Source of the DNA: Myroides sp. WP-1
GTDB lineage: Bacteria; Bacteroidota; Bacteroidia; Flavobacteriales; Flavobacteriaceae
Direction: 5' to 3'
Length of the DNA: 64,000 bases
NCBI RefSeq assembly: GCF_014145635.1
Contig: NZ_JACHTC010000003.1
Location: forward strand, 186,001-250,000
A program made the translations under genes and the position numbers. How positions within the stretch are numbered: position 1 is the stretch's first letter; each line of letters starts with the position of its first letter. Below the pieces are notes generated by a model. The model was not told the DNA's origin, searched no databases, and saw only the letters and a list, made by a program, of their open reading frames with translations. Below are positions 8,806 to 17,673 of the stretch, in pieces.

Positions 8806-9465
8806 TTAAATATAATAATCGTTAACTGTTATAATCCCCGCTCGAATAGCATAGCGCGTAGCATCGTGTACACTATTGACTTCTAATTTTTTAAAAATAT
8901 TCTTGCGATGGGTAATCACGGTATGAATACTTATATTTCGATCTGCAGCTATTTCTTTAGTCATTTTACCTGTTGCGATCTCCTTCAAAATTTCTCTTTC
9001 GGCATTGGTTAGTACCTGATCTACTTTAAAAGCGGTTGATTTATAAGAATTAAGCACCTCTTGTACACAGGCAGCAATATAGTTCTCTTTTTGACAAATC
9101 ATCGTCAGCGCTTTTACAAGCTCTTGTATAGAATTGCTTTGCTGCACCATATTAAAGCCATTTACTGACTTCATATGCAGAATCTTCTTCAACCAAACTT
9201 CGGGTAACTCTTCCAGCCACATCACCCAAGTACTTCGTTCATACGCTGTTTTTAACTCATAAATCGCATCTACCTGCTGCAGTAATTGATAACTAGAAGG
9301 ATTAAAAAAAACGTAACCTCCATTATTTTTCTTTAAAAATAATCGGATATCTTGAACTGTAGTCAAGTCGTACCAACTAATTTCTTCTTGACAAACTTGT
9401 TTTGCTACCGTTTGTATTCCCAAGCGAACCAATTCTTTTTCTTCTAAAATAGCAATGTGCAACAT
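8806..9465 (-). CDS. LuxR/NarL-family transcriptional regulator with degenerate receiver domain
   Basis: A 219-residue two-domain protein. The C-terminal half (about 151-215, LTNAEREILKEIATGKMTKEIA...ISIHTVITHRKNIFKKL) is a clear LuxR-type helix-turn-helix. The N-terminal ~125 residues have the length and start of a receiver (MLHIAILEEKELVRLGI), but the phosphoacceptor position reads YVFFNPSSY, with Asn55 where aspartate is expected, and the acidic pair is Glu8-Glu9. Phosphorylation by a histidine kinase is therefore doubtful, and no kinase gene is nearby. It lies immediately downstream of susC-susD on the same strand but has its own -7 box and is separated by a hairpin. A role in controlling susCD is possible and unproved. 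Confidence 0.85.
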   Translation of the reverse strand: MLHIAILEEKELVRLGIQTVAKQVCQEEISWYDLTTVQDIRLFLKKNNGGYVFFNPSSYQLLQQVDAIYELKTAYERSTWVMWLEELPEVWLKKILHMKSVNGFNMVQQSNSIQELVKALTMICQKENYIAACVQEVLNSYKSTAFKVDQVLTNAEREILKEIATGKMTKEIAADRNISIHTVITHRKNIFKKLEVNSVHDATRYAIRAGIITVNDYYI

Positions 9466-9482
9466 ATCTTACCTTTATCTAA

Positions 9483-9490
9483 CAAAATTA
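9483..9490 (-). promoter_or_regulatory. -7 promoter element of the LuxR-type regulator
   Basis: Minus-strand TAATTTTG matches TAnnTTTG and lies 17 bases before the start codon. Confidence 0.6.
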
Positions 9491-9519
9491 AGGAAATAAT
9501 TTTAGGTATAAACAGGAAA

Positions 9520-9540
9520 AGGCTGTCCAATAGACAGCCT
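9520..9540 (-). terminator. Terminator after susD
   Basis: AGGCTGTC and GACAGCCT form an 8-bp stem around CAATA. On the minus strand it is followed by TTTT, a short tail, so read-through into the regulator gene is possible. Confidence 0.65.
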
Positions 9541-9593
9541 CTCCCCTCATTTCTGATCGAATAAAATAAACAACTAATTGAATTTACCCCCGC

Positions 9594-11111
9594 TTACAAA
9601 TTCGGGTTTTCTCTTTCTTCTACGTTTGGTATCTGATACAAATAGTAAGGACTATTAGCTACAAACGGGCTTTTATCAGGAAAATTCAGTACATAATGAC
9701 CATTTGCTGTCATTGTTTTTGTTTTTGTAACTTCATTTCCTTCCTCGTCTTTAACCACATAAGAATATTCTATCTTTTCGTGTTCGTATTTTTTTCGAAC
9801 TACTGTTTTTTGATTTCTAACGATGTCTACTAAAGCAAATCCTTCACCGAATAATTCTTTTCTCCTTTCTAACCAAATAGCTTCTAACAAATCATTCCCT
9901 GTTACGTTATCCGCTAGAGCTGCATTTCTTGCGCGTTTTACATCATTTAGCTTGTTGATTGCATCTCCATTATTTAGGCGTGCTTTTGCTTCTGCGTTAA
10001 TCAAGTAGATCTCGGCTGTACGCATCAATACAATATCTGCAATTTGACCTGCTTTAAATTTGAATTTACCATAACGCATCCAAACAACAGAAGTCTTCTC
10101 AATATCCGCACTAGGATCGGGCGCCCAGTTAATCATCGATTTACGGTAATCGCCTTCATCAAAAAGCTCCTTAAAATAAGGGTCTGCATTAAAACTATAG
10201 TAATAACTATCTTTCGATGTCACATCTAAAAAGTGAAACTGATACGAAGCATTGCTTTGGTCTGGTGTTTGGGGATGTCCCCAAATCCACTCGCGATTAT
10301 TGACATCATTAAAGCCGGCCTTATATTCTGATTCGTTCATCAAATAATTAGCCTTTAACAACAATCGATCTGAATACTCTTTCGCTTTTTCCCAATTTCT
10401 CGCATATAGATTTGCACGAGACAACAAACCTAAAACAACATTTTGATCGATTTGAAATTTTTGACTTCTCGCATACCCCTCTGGAATCAACGCTAATGCT
10501 TCTTCCAAATCTTTAATTGCTTGATTGTATACTTCTGTTACCGTTGCTCTTTTTCCTGGTTGAGATTTAGCTGTTGTTGGCTCTAAGTAAATAGGAACAC
10601 TTGGTGCATCTGGATTATTATCAATTGCAAAGGTGTAAGAAGATGCTAAATGCAGATACATATATCCTCTCAAGGCATACGCTTGTCCTTTTACAATTCT
10701 TCTTTCTCCTGCATCACCTTGTGCATCGTCAACATTAAACAAGATATTGTTCATGTTATTGATGGTTTTATAGGCCAAATTCCAACTTTGCGAGTTTGTT
10801 CCACCTTTACCATATAAAGCACTAAACTGATAATGGGTTCCAAAGCCGTACTTATTGGTTTGCAGAACTACGTCATTTCCCATTGCATCATTTGCGCGTA
10901 AAATAGCTCCAAAACCTGGGTTGGCAAATGTATTGAAGGTTTCCATTAATTGCCCCCAACTTCCATTTAAAACCTTTGCATTTCCAGCTACCGTTTTAAA
11001 AACTTCTTTTTTCTCTATTGCATCTGTCGGCGAGGTTTCTAATTCACAAGAAGCCAATCCCAGTGCAAAAAGTAAAAACAAAACTTTGGTATATTTGATA
11101 TAATTTTTCAT
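9594..11111 (-). CDS. RagB/SusD-family nutrient-binding outer-membrane lipoprotein
   Basis: SusD-type proteins sit on the cell surface as the lid of a SusC channel and capture the ligand. The 505-residue product begins with a lipoprotein signal peptide ending LASC (lipidated Cys22) followed by ELETSPTDAIE, a usual SusD start. Inside are the helical TPR-like stretches (for example GQAYALRGYMYLHLA and AEIYLINAEAKARL) and the ERRKELFGEGFALVDIVR block that marks the family C-terminal region. The gene starts four bases after susC ends and is clearly co-transcribed. No SusE/F, glycoside hydrolase or sulfatase accompanies the pair, so the substrate is unknown. Confidence 0.95.
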   Translation of the reverse strand: MKNYIKYTKVLFLLFALGLASCELETSPTDAIEKKEVFKTVAGNAKVLNGSWGQLMETFNTFANPGFGAILRANDAMGNDVVLQTNKYGFGTHYQFSALYGKGGTNSQSWNLAYKTINNMNNILFNVDDAQGDAGERRIVKGQAYALRGYMYLHLASSYTFAIDNNPDAPSVPIYLEPTTAKSQPGKRATVTEVYNQAIKDLEEALALIPEGYARSQKFQIDQNVVLGLLSRANLYARNWEKAKEYSDRLLLKANYLMNESEYKAGFNDVNNREWIWGHPQTPDQSNASYQFHFLDVTSKDSYYYSFNADPYFKELFDEGDYRKSMINWAPDPSADIEKTSVVWMRYGKFKFKAGQIADIVLMRTAEIYLINAEAKARLNNGDAINKLNDVKRARNAALADNVTGNDLLEAIWLERRKELFGEGFALVDIVRNQKTVVRKKYEHEKIEYSYVVKDEEGNEVTKTKTMTANGHYVLNFPDKSPFVANSPYYLYQIPNVEERENPNL

Positions 11112-11115
11112 TAGC

Positions 11116-14100
11116 TTATAATTTTAGATTTAATCCCACTGAAATCGTTTTCATAGCAGGATAGCGATAGTACGTTGTACCGTCAAAATTTTGTTCTGGA
11201 TCTAATCCCTGTTGTTTCGCCCAAGTAAATAAGTTCTCTCCTTGCAAATAAAGTGACGCTTGTCCGATATTCACTTTGTTTAACCACTCTTGTGGAAAAT
11301 TATATGCCACTGTAAGTGTTTTTAATTTCAAGAACGAGCGATCAACCAAGAAACGACTTGAAGATTCTGTCCAACCATTCCCTTTTGCCGTAGTCAATCG
11401 CGCTACATCTGTATTCGGATTTTCCGGTGTCCAGCGATCTAGCATATCCACGCTCCATGCCGTTCCTCCTGGATCTTGTCTCAGTAAGCTTGTTTTATCA
11501 CTATTGTAAATCTTACCTCCAATGTTGTAAGAGAAATTAGCGCTTAACTGCCAGTTTTTATAACTTAAATCTGTATTAAAACCACCCGAGAATTTAGGAA
11601 GCGAATTTCCTTTCTTCACTCTGTCTTTATCTTTTAAATCGCTGTAATTTTCAGTAATATATCGATTTCCTTGCTCATCTGTTCCATACCATCTTGGCTT
11701 TCCAGTTTCAGGATTTACTCCTGCCCATTCTTGCAAATAGAAATCATATAAAGAACCTCCTTTTACCCATTTTTTTGTTCCACTATACATTTCGTTAGAG
11801 GGAAGAGAAACAATTTTGTTTTTATATGTCGTAATATTCATTCCTAACTTCCATTTCCAATCTGCAGTGCGAATCGGATAGCCTTCTAAGGAAAGTTCTA
11901 TTCCGTAATTTTTAATTTTCCCTACGTTTTCTAAGATGGAGGTAAATCCTAATGACGGAGCAATCGATTTACTAAATAACAAATCTTTAGAAGAACGCTC
12001 AAAATACTCTACCGTACCACTTAATCGGTTATCCAATACAGCAAAGTCAAATCCGACATTCAGGTTCATATTTGACTCCCAACTCAATTCTGGTGTTTCT
12101 AAACGAGAAGCTACTAATCCAGGGTTACCTAGATTGTTATAGATGTTATATAGCTCTTGATACGCGTAATATCCTACTTTATCATTTCCTTGTGCACCAT
12201 AACTAGCACGGAATACCAACTCATTCAACCAGGTATCGCGATAGTGTTGCATGAAATCCTCATCAATAATTCTCCATGAAGCCCCTACAGACCAAAAACC
12301 TCCCCAGCGTTTTGCTTTAGCGAAACGAGAAGACCCATCTGCACGGTAAGAAGCTGATAAATAATATTTTTTATCATATGAATACTGTGCATTTCCAAAG
12401 AAACTCAACATTTTATATTCGTCTGCTTTTCCATAGAAATCGATGAGTCGAGAAGCGGCATCGGGTTGTTCATAGCCCAACATAGCTAATTGCCCTCTTT
12501 CTCCACCAAAATAATTTGATTTATACTGATAGTATTCTTGCCCTCCCATAAGAGCTAAACTATTTTTATCATCTAAATCTAGATCGTAATTTAGCACATT
12601 GTTATATGTCATGCTCACTGTACGCGTGTTTCGCATGCTAACGCCACCTCCAGTTGAGCTAGATGGCCCAATTTCTGGATTGGTTACATTGTGATTATAT
12701 TGGCTGTTGTAATCAATATTCAAGGATGTTTTTAACTTCAAATTATCTAGAAACTTAATTTGAGCATATGTACGTACCGTTGCGATATCGAATTTGTTTT
12801 CTGCTTTGTCTAGTGGCAATGTTGCAACTAAATTATGGCGGGCATACGAACTTGCTCTATATGTTCCAAAGTCATAGATTCGATTTCCTGTTTCAGGATC
12901 TAATAAATACGCACCTGTAGTTAAATCGCGTTCGTAAATTGGGTAAAATGAAGGCATATTACGACCAAATCCGATAACATTTTCAATCGCACTATCATCT
13001 TGCTTAGGATAGTCTTGAATCGAATGAGAAGCAGAAGCATTTAATCCTAACTCCAACCAATCTTTCGCATCTACGACTAAATTTGTACGGAAGTTAAAGC
13101 GTTTAAATCCCGATTCTTTTACATATCCTTGGTTATTTAAAAATCCTCCTGAAACAAAGTATCTTGATTTTGCACCTCCACCTGATACGCGAACATTCAA
13201 ATCGGTATAATTAGCAGATTGAGATAAAGCATCAGTCCAATTGTCATTCCAAAGTGGTTGTAAACCAGCTTGTACTTTCCCATCTGTACCTACGGGTTGA
13301 GGATTATTTAATCCATACGGATTAATGCCGACGAAGTTGATTAGATTATCCGTTGCATATTGACCTGCTTTAGCCCAATCAGCACCTGTATTATCCATGT
13401 ATCCATTGCGCATAGACTCCCAATACAATTCCATGTATTGATTGGTTCCCAAAGTTTTATAGTCACTACGTGCTCTACTTGAGGTTCCGTATTTGGCAGA
13501 TATTTCAATTTGAGGCTCTTGATCTTTTACCCCTCTTTTCGTTGTGATCATAATCACCCCATTCGCTGCTCTAGAACCATATAACGTAGCAGCTGTTGCA
13601 TCCTTTAATACCGAAATAGATTCAATATCTGCCGGAGCAATAGCAGATAGACCACCTTCATAAGGCACTCCATCTACTACGTATAAGGGTTTACTGTCTG
13701 CATTGATGGAACCAATACCACGAATGCGGATTTCCGCTTCCGATCCTGGCTGTCCACTTGCTGCAAAAGATTGAACCCCTGCTACCGAACCTTCTAAAAC
13801 TCTTGATACATTACTCACTTGAGACTGCCCAATTGCTTTAGCGCTAACTAATCCAACTGATCCTGTATAAGTTTTTTTATTTGCCGTACCATATGGCACT
13901 TGAATAATAACTTCTTCTAGATTCTCGGTCTGAGCTTCTAGGTAAATATTAAGTTCCGTTTGATTGGAAATTTTTACTTTTTGGGTGGTATATCCAATAA
14001 ACGAAAAAGCGATGGTTTGATTTGGCTCTACTTTTATACTGTAGTTACCATCGAAATCTGTTGCGATTCCCTTACCTGTTTCTACTATAGTTACACTTAC

Positions 14101-14211
14101 CCCTGGTAAACTTCCGCCTATATCAGAAACGGTACCTTTGAGTGTATACTCCTGTGCTTGTAACTGATAAACTCCAATCAGCACAAAAACAATTTGTAAA
14201 ATTTTTTGCAT
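11116..14211 (-). CDS. SusC/RagA-family TonB-dependent outer-membrane transporter
   Basis: A 1031-residue TonB-dependent channel. After a signal peptide (cleaved near LQAQ, residue 20) comes a carboxypeptidase-D regulatory-like beta domain (about 22-98). Next is the plug, with IRIRGIGSINADSKPLYVVDGVPYEGGLSAI and the SusC signature SVLKDATAATLYGSRAANGVIMITTKRG. A long beta-barrel follows and ends SVGLNLKL with a hydrophobic terminal strand. It imports a ligand delivered by the SusD partner, using TonB energy. The gene follows an unusually long leader of about 300 nt that holds a small cysteine-rich ORF and hairpins, so expression may be controlled after initiation. Confidence 0.96.
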   Translation of the reverse strand: MQKILQIVFVLIGVYQLQAQEYTLKGTVSDIGGSLPGVSVTIVETGKGIATDFDGNYSIKVEPNQTIAFSFIGYTTQKVKISNQTELNIYLEAQTENLEEVIIQVPYGTANKKTYTGSVGLVSAKAIGQSQVSNVSRVLEGSVAGVQSFAASGQPGSEAEIRIRGIGSINADSKPLYVVDGVPYEGGLSAIAPADIESISVLKDATAATLYGSRAANGVIMITTKRGVKDQEPQIEISAKYGTSSRARSDYKTLGTNQYMELYWESMRNGYMDNTGADWAKAGQYATDNLINFVGINPYGLNNPQPVGTDGKVQAGLQPLWNDNWTDALSQSANYTDLNVRVSGGGAKSRYFVSGGFLNNQGYVKESGFKRFNFRTNLVVDAKDWLELGLNASASHSIQDYPKQDDSAIENVIGFGRNMPSFYPIYERDLTTGAYLLDPETGNRIYDFGTYRASSYARHNLVATLPLDKAENKFDIATVRTYAQIKFLDNLKLKTSLNIDYNSQYNHNVTNPEIGPSSSTGGGVSMRNTRTVSMTYNNVLNYDLDLDDKNSLALMGGQEYYQYKSNYFGGERGQLAMLGYEQPDAASRLIDFYGKADEYKMLSFFGNAQYSYDKKYYLSASYRADGSSRFAKAKRWGGFWSVGASWRIIDEDFMQHYRDTWLNELVFRASYGAQGNDKVGYYAYQELYNIYNNLGNPGLVASRLETPELSWESNMNLNVGFDFAVLDNRLSGTVEYFERSSKDLLFSKSIAPSLGFTSILENVGKIKNYGIELSLEGYPIRTADWKWKLGMNITTYKNKIVSLPSNEMYSGTKKWVKGGSLYDFYLQEWAGVNPETGKPRWYGTDEQGNRYITENYSDLKDKDRVKKGNSLPKFSGGFNTDLSYKNWQLSANFSYNIGGKIYNSDKTSLLRQDPGGTAWSVDMLDRWTPENPNTDVARLTTAKGNGWTESSSRFLVDRSFLKLKTLTVAYNFPQEWLNKVNIGQASLYLQGENLFTWAKQQGLDPEQNFDGTTYYRYPAMKTISVGLNLKL

Positions 14212-14281
14212 AAATTGTTCCTTTGATTGCCAGAATCTTCTCGCAATACATTACTAATAAATGATAGAATTAAATTGAAAA

Positions 14282-14328
14282 GGATGTGCGAATACAACAT
14301 CCGAAATAGCTAAAAGACGTGCTAGCTA
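14282..14328 (-). promoter_or_regulatory. Tandem hairpins in the susC leader (possible attenuator)
   Basis: In transcript order (minus strand), TAGCTA at 14323-14328 can pair with TAGCTA at 14307-14312, and this first stem covers the stop codon of the upstream ORF. Next comes GGATGT (14297-14302) pairing with ACATCC (14282-14287), followed by TTTT, a weak terminator-like shape. The order leader ORF, hairpin over its stop, then terminator-like hairpin is the layout of translation-coupled attenuation. Function is inferred. Confidence 0.45.
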
Positions 14329-14432
14329 CAACACAAATTCACGCAGCACTTCATCAACATAGAAGAAGAATTTTCCTGTTGATTCCAATGAAGAAAAGAA
14401 GTTATTTTCGATAAAAAAACTAGAAACTGCAT
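14322..14432 (-). CDS. Cysteine-rich upstream ORF in the susC leader (candidate leader peptide)
   Basis: A 36-codon frame lies inside the untranslated leader of susC, about 110 bases before the susC start. It begins MQFLVFLSKI and ends MLMKCCVNLCCS before TAG, so four of its last eight codons are cysteine. In-frame ATG codons at 14360 and 14354 allow shorter versions of 12 or 10 codons that consist almost only of the cysteine-rich end. Its stop codon lies within a hairpin. Leader peptides rich in one amino acid usually sense supply of that amino acid by ribosome stalling, so cysteine-dependent control of the transporter is plausible. I do not recognise a family for the peptide. Confidence 0.45.
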   Translation of the reverse strand: MQFLVFLSKITSFLHWNQQENSSSMLMKCCVNLCCS

Positions 14433-14513
14433 AGTACTACTTTTTACATTATTTCCTTTGCTTCTTCTTTATACAATGAAAAACAAAGGGTTTTTTATTT
14501 GTTTTTGATAAGG

Positions 14514-14521
14514 CAAAGATA
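14514..14521 (-). promoter_or_regulatory. -7 promoter element of the susCD operon
   Basis: Minus-strand TATCTTTG matches TAnnTTTG. It places the transcript start near 14508, giving a leader of about 300 nt before the susC ATG. Confidence 0.6.
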
Positions 14522-14570
14522 GGGGTTGAAATAACAGAAGTAAATACCACGTATATGGTAGATTTAAAAC

Positions 14571-14605
14571 AAAAAAGGTTATCTCTTTGTATGAGATAAC
14601 CTTTT
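14571..14605 (-). terminator. Intrinsic terminator of tyrS
   Basis: GGTTATCTC and GAGATAACC form a 9-bp stem around TTTGTAT, with A-run and T-run flanks. It lies just after the tyrS stop on the minus strand. Confidence 0.9.
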
Positions 14606-14626
14606 AACATGCTATAATGTATTCAA

Positions 14627-15919
14627 TTACTTTACATCTAAAATAAAGTAATTCTTTTTTCCTTTTTGTAGAAGAATGAATTGATTATTAATCAAATCTG
14701 CTGTGGTAATCACATAATCTTCAGCCACTTTGTCTCTATTTACGGCAATAGAATTTGCTTGTAAAGAGCGACGTGCTTCTCCATTTGAAGGCATAAATCC
14801 ACTTTTACCAGCTAAAGCTTCAATGATAGGAAGACCTGCCTCAACATCTGCTTTTGCAATTTCTGCTTGTGGCACTCCGTCAAACACTTCTAAAAATGTT
14901 TTTGCATCTAATTGTTTCAAATCATCTGCAGATGAATTTCCAAATAAGATTCCAGAAGCTTTAATTGCATTTTCTAGATTTTCCACTCCGTGAACCATCG
15001 TTGTTACTTCTTCTGCTAATCGTTTTTGCAAAATGCGTAAATGTGGTGCTTCTTGGTGTTCTTTTACAAGCGCTTCAATTTCTTCACGCCCTATAAAAGT
15101 AAATATCTTAATGTATTTTTCTGCGTCTGCATCCGAAACGTTTACCCAGTATTGGTAGAATTTGTATGGTGATGTATATTCAGCAGAGAGCCAAATATTT
15201 CCTCCTTCAGACTTACCAAACTTTGTACCATCAGCTTTTGTGATTAATGGACAAGTTAACGCATAGGCTTTTTCGCTAATTGTACGGCGAATTAATTCTG
15301 TACCTGTAGTGATATTTCCCCACTGATCAGACCCCCCCATTTGCAACGTAACATTTTTTGCTTTAAATAGATGCAAAAAGTCATATCCTTGCATCAGCTG
15401 ATAACAAAACTCTGTAAAAGACATTCCATCTTGGAATTCACCGTTTAGGCGTTTTTTTACAGAATCTTTAGCCATCATATAGTTTACAGTAATGTGTTTT
15501 CCTACTGTTCTAATGAATTCTAAGAAAGAAAAATCTTTCATCCAGTCGTAGTTGTTCACTAACTCGGCTGCATTTCCCGCACCTGAATTAAAATCTAAAA
15601 AGCGTTCTAACTGAGCTTTAATCGCATTTTGATTGTGACGTAAAGCTTCTTCTGACAATAGATTTCGTTCATTTGATTTCCCAGATGGATCTCCCACCAT
15701 TCCTGTAGCACCTCCAATCAAAGCGATTGGTTTGTGTCCTGCCATCTGAAAATGCTTTAAAAGCATTACACCTACTAAATGTCCAATATGCAATGAATCC
15801 GCTGTTGGGTCAATTCCCACATACGCTACACGCATCTGCTCCAACAAATGTTCTTCAGTGCCTGGCATAACGTCGTGGAGCATTCCTCTCCAAGTCACTT
15901 CTTCAATAAAATTTTTCAT
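14627..15919 (-). CDS. tyrS: Tyrosyl-tRNA synthetase
   Basis: TyrRS charges tRNA-Tyr with tyrosine in the cytoplasm. The 430-residue class I synthetase has the HIGH motif as HIGH (44-47), the KMSKS equivalent KFGKS (233-237), the tyrosine-binding [12 protein letters not shown] and GGSDQWGN segments, and a C-terminal S4-like RNA-binding region (about 365-430, with [16 protein letters not shown]). Length matches bacterial TyrRS. It is monocistronic, with its own -7 box at 15936-15943 and a strong terminator. Confidence 0.98.
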   Translation of the reverse strand: MKNFIEEVTWRGMLHDVMPGTEEHLLEQMRVAYVGIDPTADSLHIGHLVGVMLLKHFQMAGHKPIALIGGATGMVGDPSGKSNERNLLSEEALRHNQNAIKAQLERFLDFNSGAGNAAELVNNYDWMKDFSFLEFIRTVGKHITVNYMMAKDSVKKRLNGEFQDGMSFTEFCYQLMQGYDFLHLFKAKNVTLQMGGSDQWGNITTGTELIRRTISEKAYALTCPLITKADGTKFGKSEGGNIWLSAEYTSPYKFYQYWVNVSDADAEKYIKIFTFIGREEIEALVKEHQEAPHLRILQKRLAEEVTTMVHGVENLENAIKASGILFGNSSADDLKQLDAKTFLEVFDGVPQAEIAKADVEAGLPIIEALAGKSGFMPSNGEARRSLQANSIAVNRDKVAEDYVITTADLINNQFILLQKGKKNYFILDVK

Positions 15920-15935
15920 TTAATTATATTTTATG

Positions 15936-15943
15936 CAAAGATA
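15936..15943 (-). promoter_or_regulatory. -7 promoter element of tyrS
   Basis: Minus-strand TATCTTTG matches TAnnTTTG and lies 16 bases before the tyrS ATG. No T-box-like structure fits in so short a leader. Confidence 0.65.
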
Positions 15944-16087
15944 GTTCAATTCCTTACGCTAATAGAACTTTTTTTTGATACATCTGTATTTTTATTGCTT
16001 TCAGACTCTTCAAAACGATACGTTGAAAATACGGGCGTTACTTTAAAACTTTTACTCCTATTCTTTCACTATCTAAAACATAACCGT

Positions 16088-16095
16088 TACATTTG
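16088..16095 (+). promoter_or_regulatory. -7 promoter element of the epimerase gene
   Basis: TACATTTG matches TAnnTTTG and ends only six bases before the ATG at 16102, so the mRNA would be leaderless or nearly so. Confidence 0.6.
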
Positions 16096-16101
16096 TTTAT
16101 T

Positions 16102-17097
16102 ATGATACTTGTCACAGGTGCTACAGGCTTAGTAGGAAGCCACCTTCTATTACATCTTCTTCAACAGGGGGAGCAACGAGTTTGTGCAATTTACCGAGAT
16201 GAGAAGCGCCTTGAAAAGACAAAAGAAGTATTTGCATTGCATCAGGCAGAGCCATTATTTGATCAAATCACTTGGAGAAAAGCCGATATCTTGGATCTTC
16301 CTTCACTAGAAGAAGCCTTTCAGGGGGTTACACATGTTTATCATTGTGCTGCCTTTGTGTCTTTCGATCCTAAAGACGAGAAAAAACTCCGAAAAACGAA
16401 TATTGAAGGAACAGCAAACATAGTCAATCTGTGTCTTGCTTTTTCTATTGAAAAACTATGTCATGTAAGTTCTATTGCCGCTTTAGGAGAAACACTACAC
16501 TGCTCAATTCCCATTACTGAAAAGACAGAATGGAATCCAGAACTTTATCACAGCGATTATGCCTTGAGTAAATTTGGCGCTGAAATGGAAGTATGGCGTG
16601 GCACACAAGAAGGATTAAATGTTGTTATTGTCAACCCAGGTGTTATTTTTGGCCGTGGTTTTGACAGAGAAGGAAGCGGAGAGCTTCTTTATAAAGTAAG
16701 TCGTAATTTTCCTTTTTACACTGACGGTACTACCGCTGTTGTTGCAGTAGAAGACGTGGTATCTTGTATGTATCAATTAATGTGCAGTACGGTTGTAAAT
16801 GAACGCTATACCCTTGTTGCAGCGAATTTAAGCAACAAAGACCTCTTACATCAAATCGCAGCTATACTACGCAAAAAACCGGCGCGTTTCCAATTAGGTC
16901 GTCTTGGATTATCCCTTGCATGGCGCTTAGATGCTTTAATGAGCGCACTAGGAAAAAAAAGAAGCTTTACACGTGCAATCGCGAAAGCTTCTCTAAGTTG
17001 TTTTTATTATGATGCTTCTAAAGCTGAGCAAACCCTCAATTTTAAATTTTCATCGCCTTCTGTGTTTTTAGAAAGAACAAGCAAGTCTTTGAAGTAA
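16102..17097 (+). CDS. NAD(P)-dependent epimerase/dehydratase-family protein (extended SDR)
   Basis: A 331-residue extended short-chain dehydrogenase. It starts MILVTGATGLVGSHLL with the dinucleotide loop TGATGLVG (5-12) and has the catalytic YxxxK pair in DYALSKFG (Tyr153, Lys157), with an upstream serine in LCHVSSIAALGE. Such enzymes act on nucleotide sugars, sterols or polyketide-type ketones; the substrate here is not evident. A TTG codon at 16093 is in frame, but the ATG at 16102 fits the conserved N-terminus and lies after the -7 box. It converges on the DUF4296 gene with three bases between stops. Confidence 0.88.
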   Translation: MILVTGATGLVGSHLLLHLLQQGEQRVCAIYRDEKRLEKTKEVFALHQAEPLFDQITWRKADILDLPSLEEAFQGVTHVYHCAAFVSFDPKDEKKLRKTNIEGTANIVNLCLAFSIEKLCHVSSIAALGETLHCSIPITEKTEWNPELYHSDYALSKFGAEMEVWRGTQEGLNVVIVNPGVIFGRGFDREGSGELLYKVSRNFPFYTDGTTAVVAVEDVVSCMYQLMCSTVVNERYTLVAANLSNKDLLHQIAAILRKKPARFQLGRLGLSLAWRLDALMSALGKKRSFTRAIAKASLSCFYYDASKAEQTLNFKFSSPSVFLERTSKSLK

Positions 17098-17100
17098 TTC

Positions 17101-17661
17101 TTAAAGTAGTTCAAGTATTTTTTTCTTATTTGCTAATTGAAATTTCTCCTTTTTTTCTACAGAAGTTTTTTGTTTCGCCTGCTTATTTTTTTTTAGTAGC
17201 TCTAATTTATCGGCATTAGTATCAACAGTGCTTATCGGTTGAAGTTCAGCCTCCTCTATTGTTGGCTTTTCAACTAACGAATCGGATTTTTTTAACAGAT
17301 CAATACGTTCATCTGTTTGAGGAAAATCCTTTTCCAATTTCTCTTGTTCTTTCTTCAGTCGATTCATCACGCGCATTTGCATATCAAAATACACTCCTTT
17401 TTTCAAGGCAATATAGTAACGGCTATTTTCAACAAAAGCCAAGCTATCAATATCGTATTTTTTAAAAATATCACTCATTTGAATCGATTTAACCGTATCA
17501 ATAGCGAATGAGTTTGTATTCTGTGCTCCATACAAAAGAGTAACATCATACAAAATATCTTCCATTTTAGATTCTTCAATAAATGGATTTGGCTTTGCTT
17601 TATCTTGTTGGCAAGAACACAGTAAAGCGGCCATCAAAAAAGTAAATAGTATATGCTTCAT
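17101..17661 (-). CDS. DUF4296-family lipoprotein
   Basis: A 186-residue exported protein with a lipoprotein signal (MKHILFTFLMAALLCSC, lipidated Cys17). The region about 30-120 (KMEDILYDVTLLYGAQN ... IFKKYDIDSLAFVENSRYYI) matches what I know as DUF4296, a Bacteroidota family of unknown role. The C-terminal ~70 residues are charged and Lys/Glu-rich, probably disordered. It is the last gene of the minus-strand unit with the dihydroorotase and the glycosyltransferase, 12 bases after the dihydroorotase stop. Confidence 0.8.
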   Translation of the reverse strand: MKHILFTFLMAALLCSCQQDKAKPNPFIEESKMEDILYDVTLLYGAQNTNSFAIDTVKSIQMSDIFKKYDIDSLAFVENSRYYIALKKGVYFDMQMRVMNRLKKEQEKLEKDFPQTDERIDLLKKSDSLVEKPTIEEAELQPISTVDTNADKLELLKKNKQAKQKTSVEKKEKFQLANKKKILELL

Positions 17662-17673
17662 TTTTATGTAATA

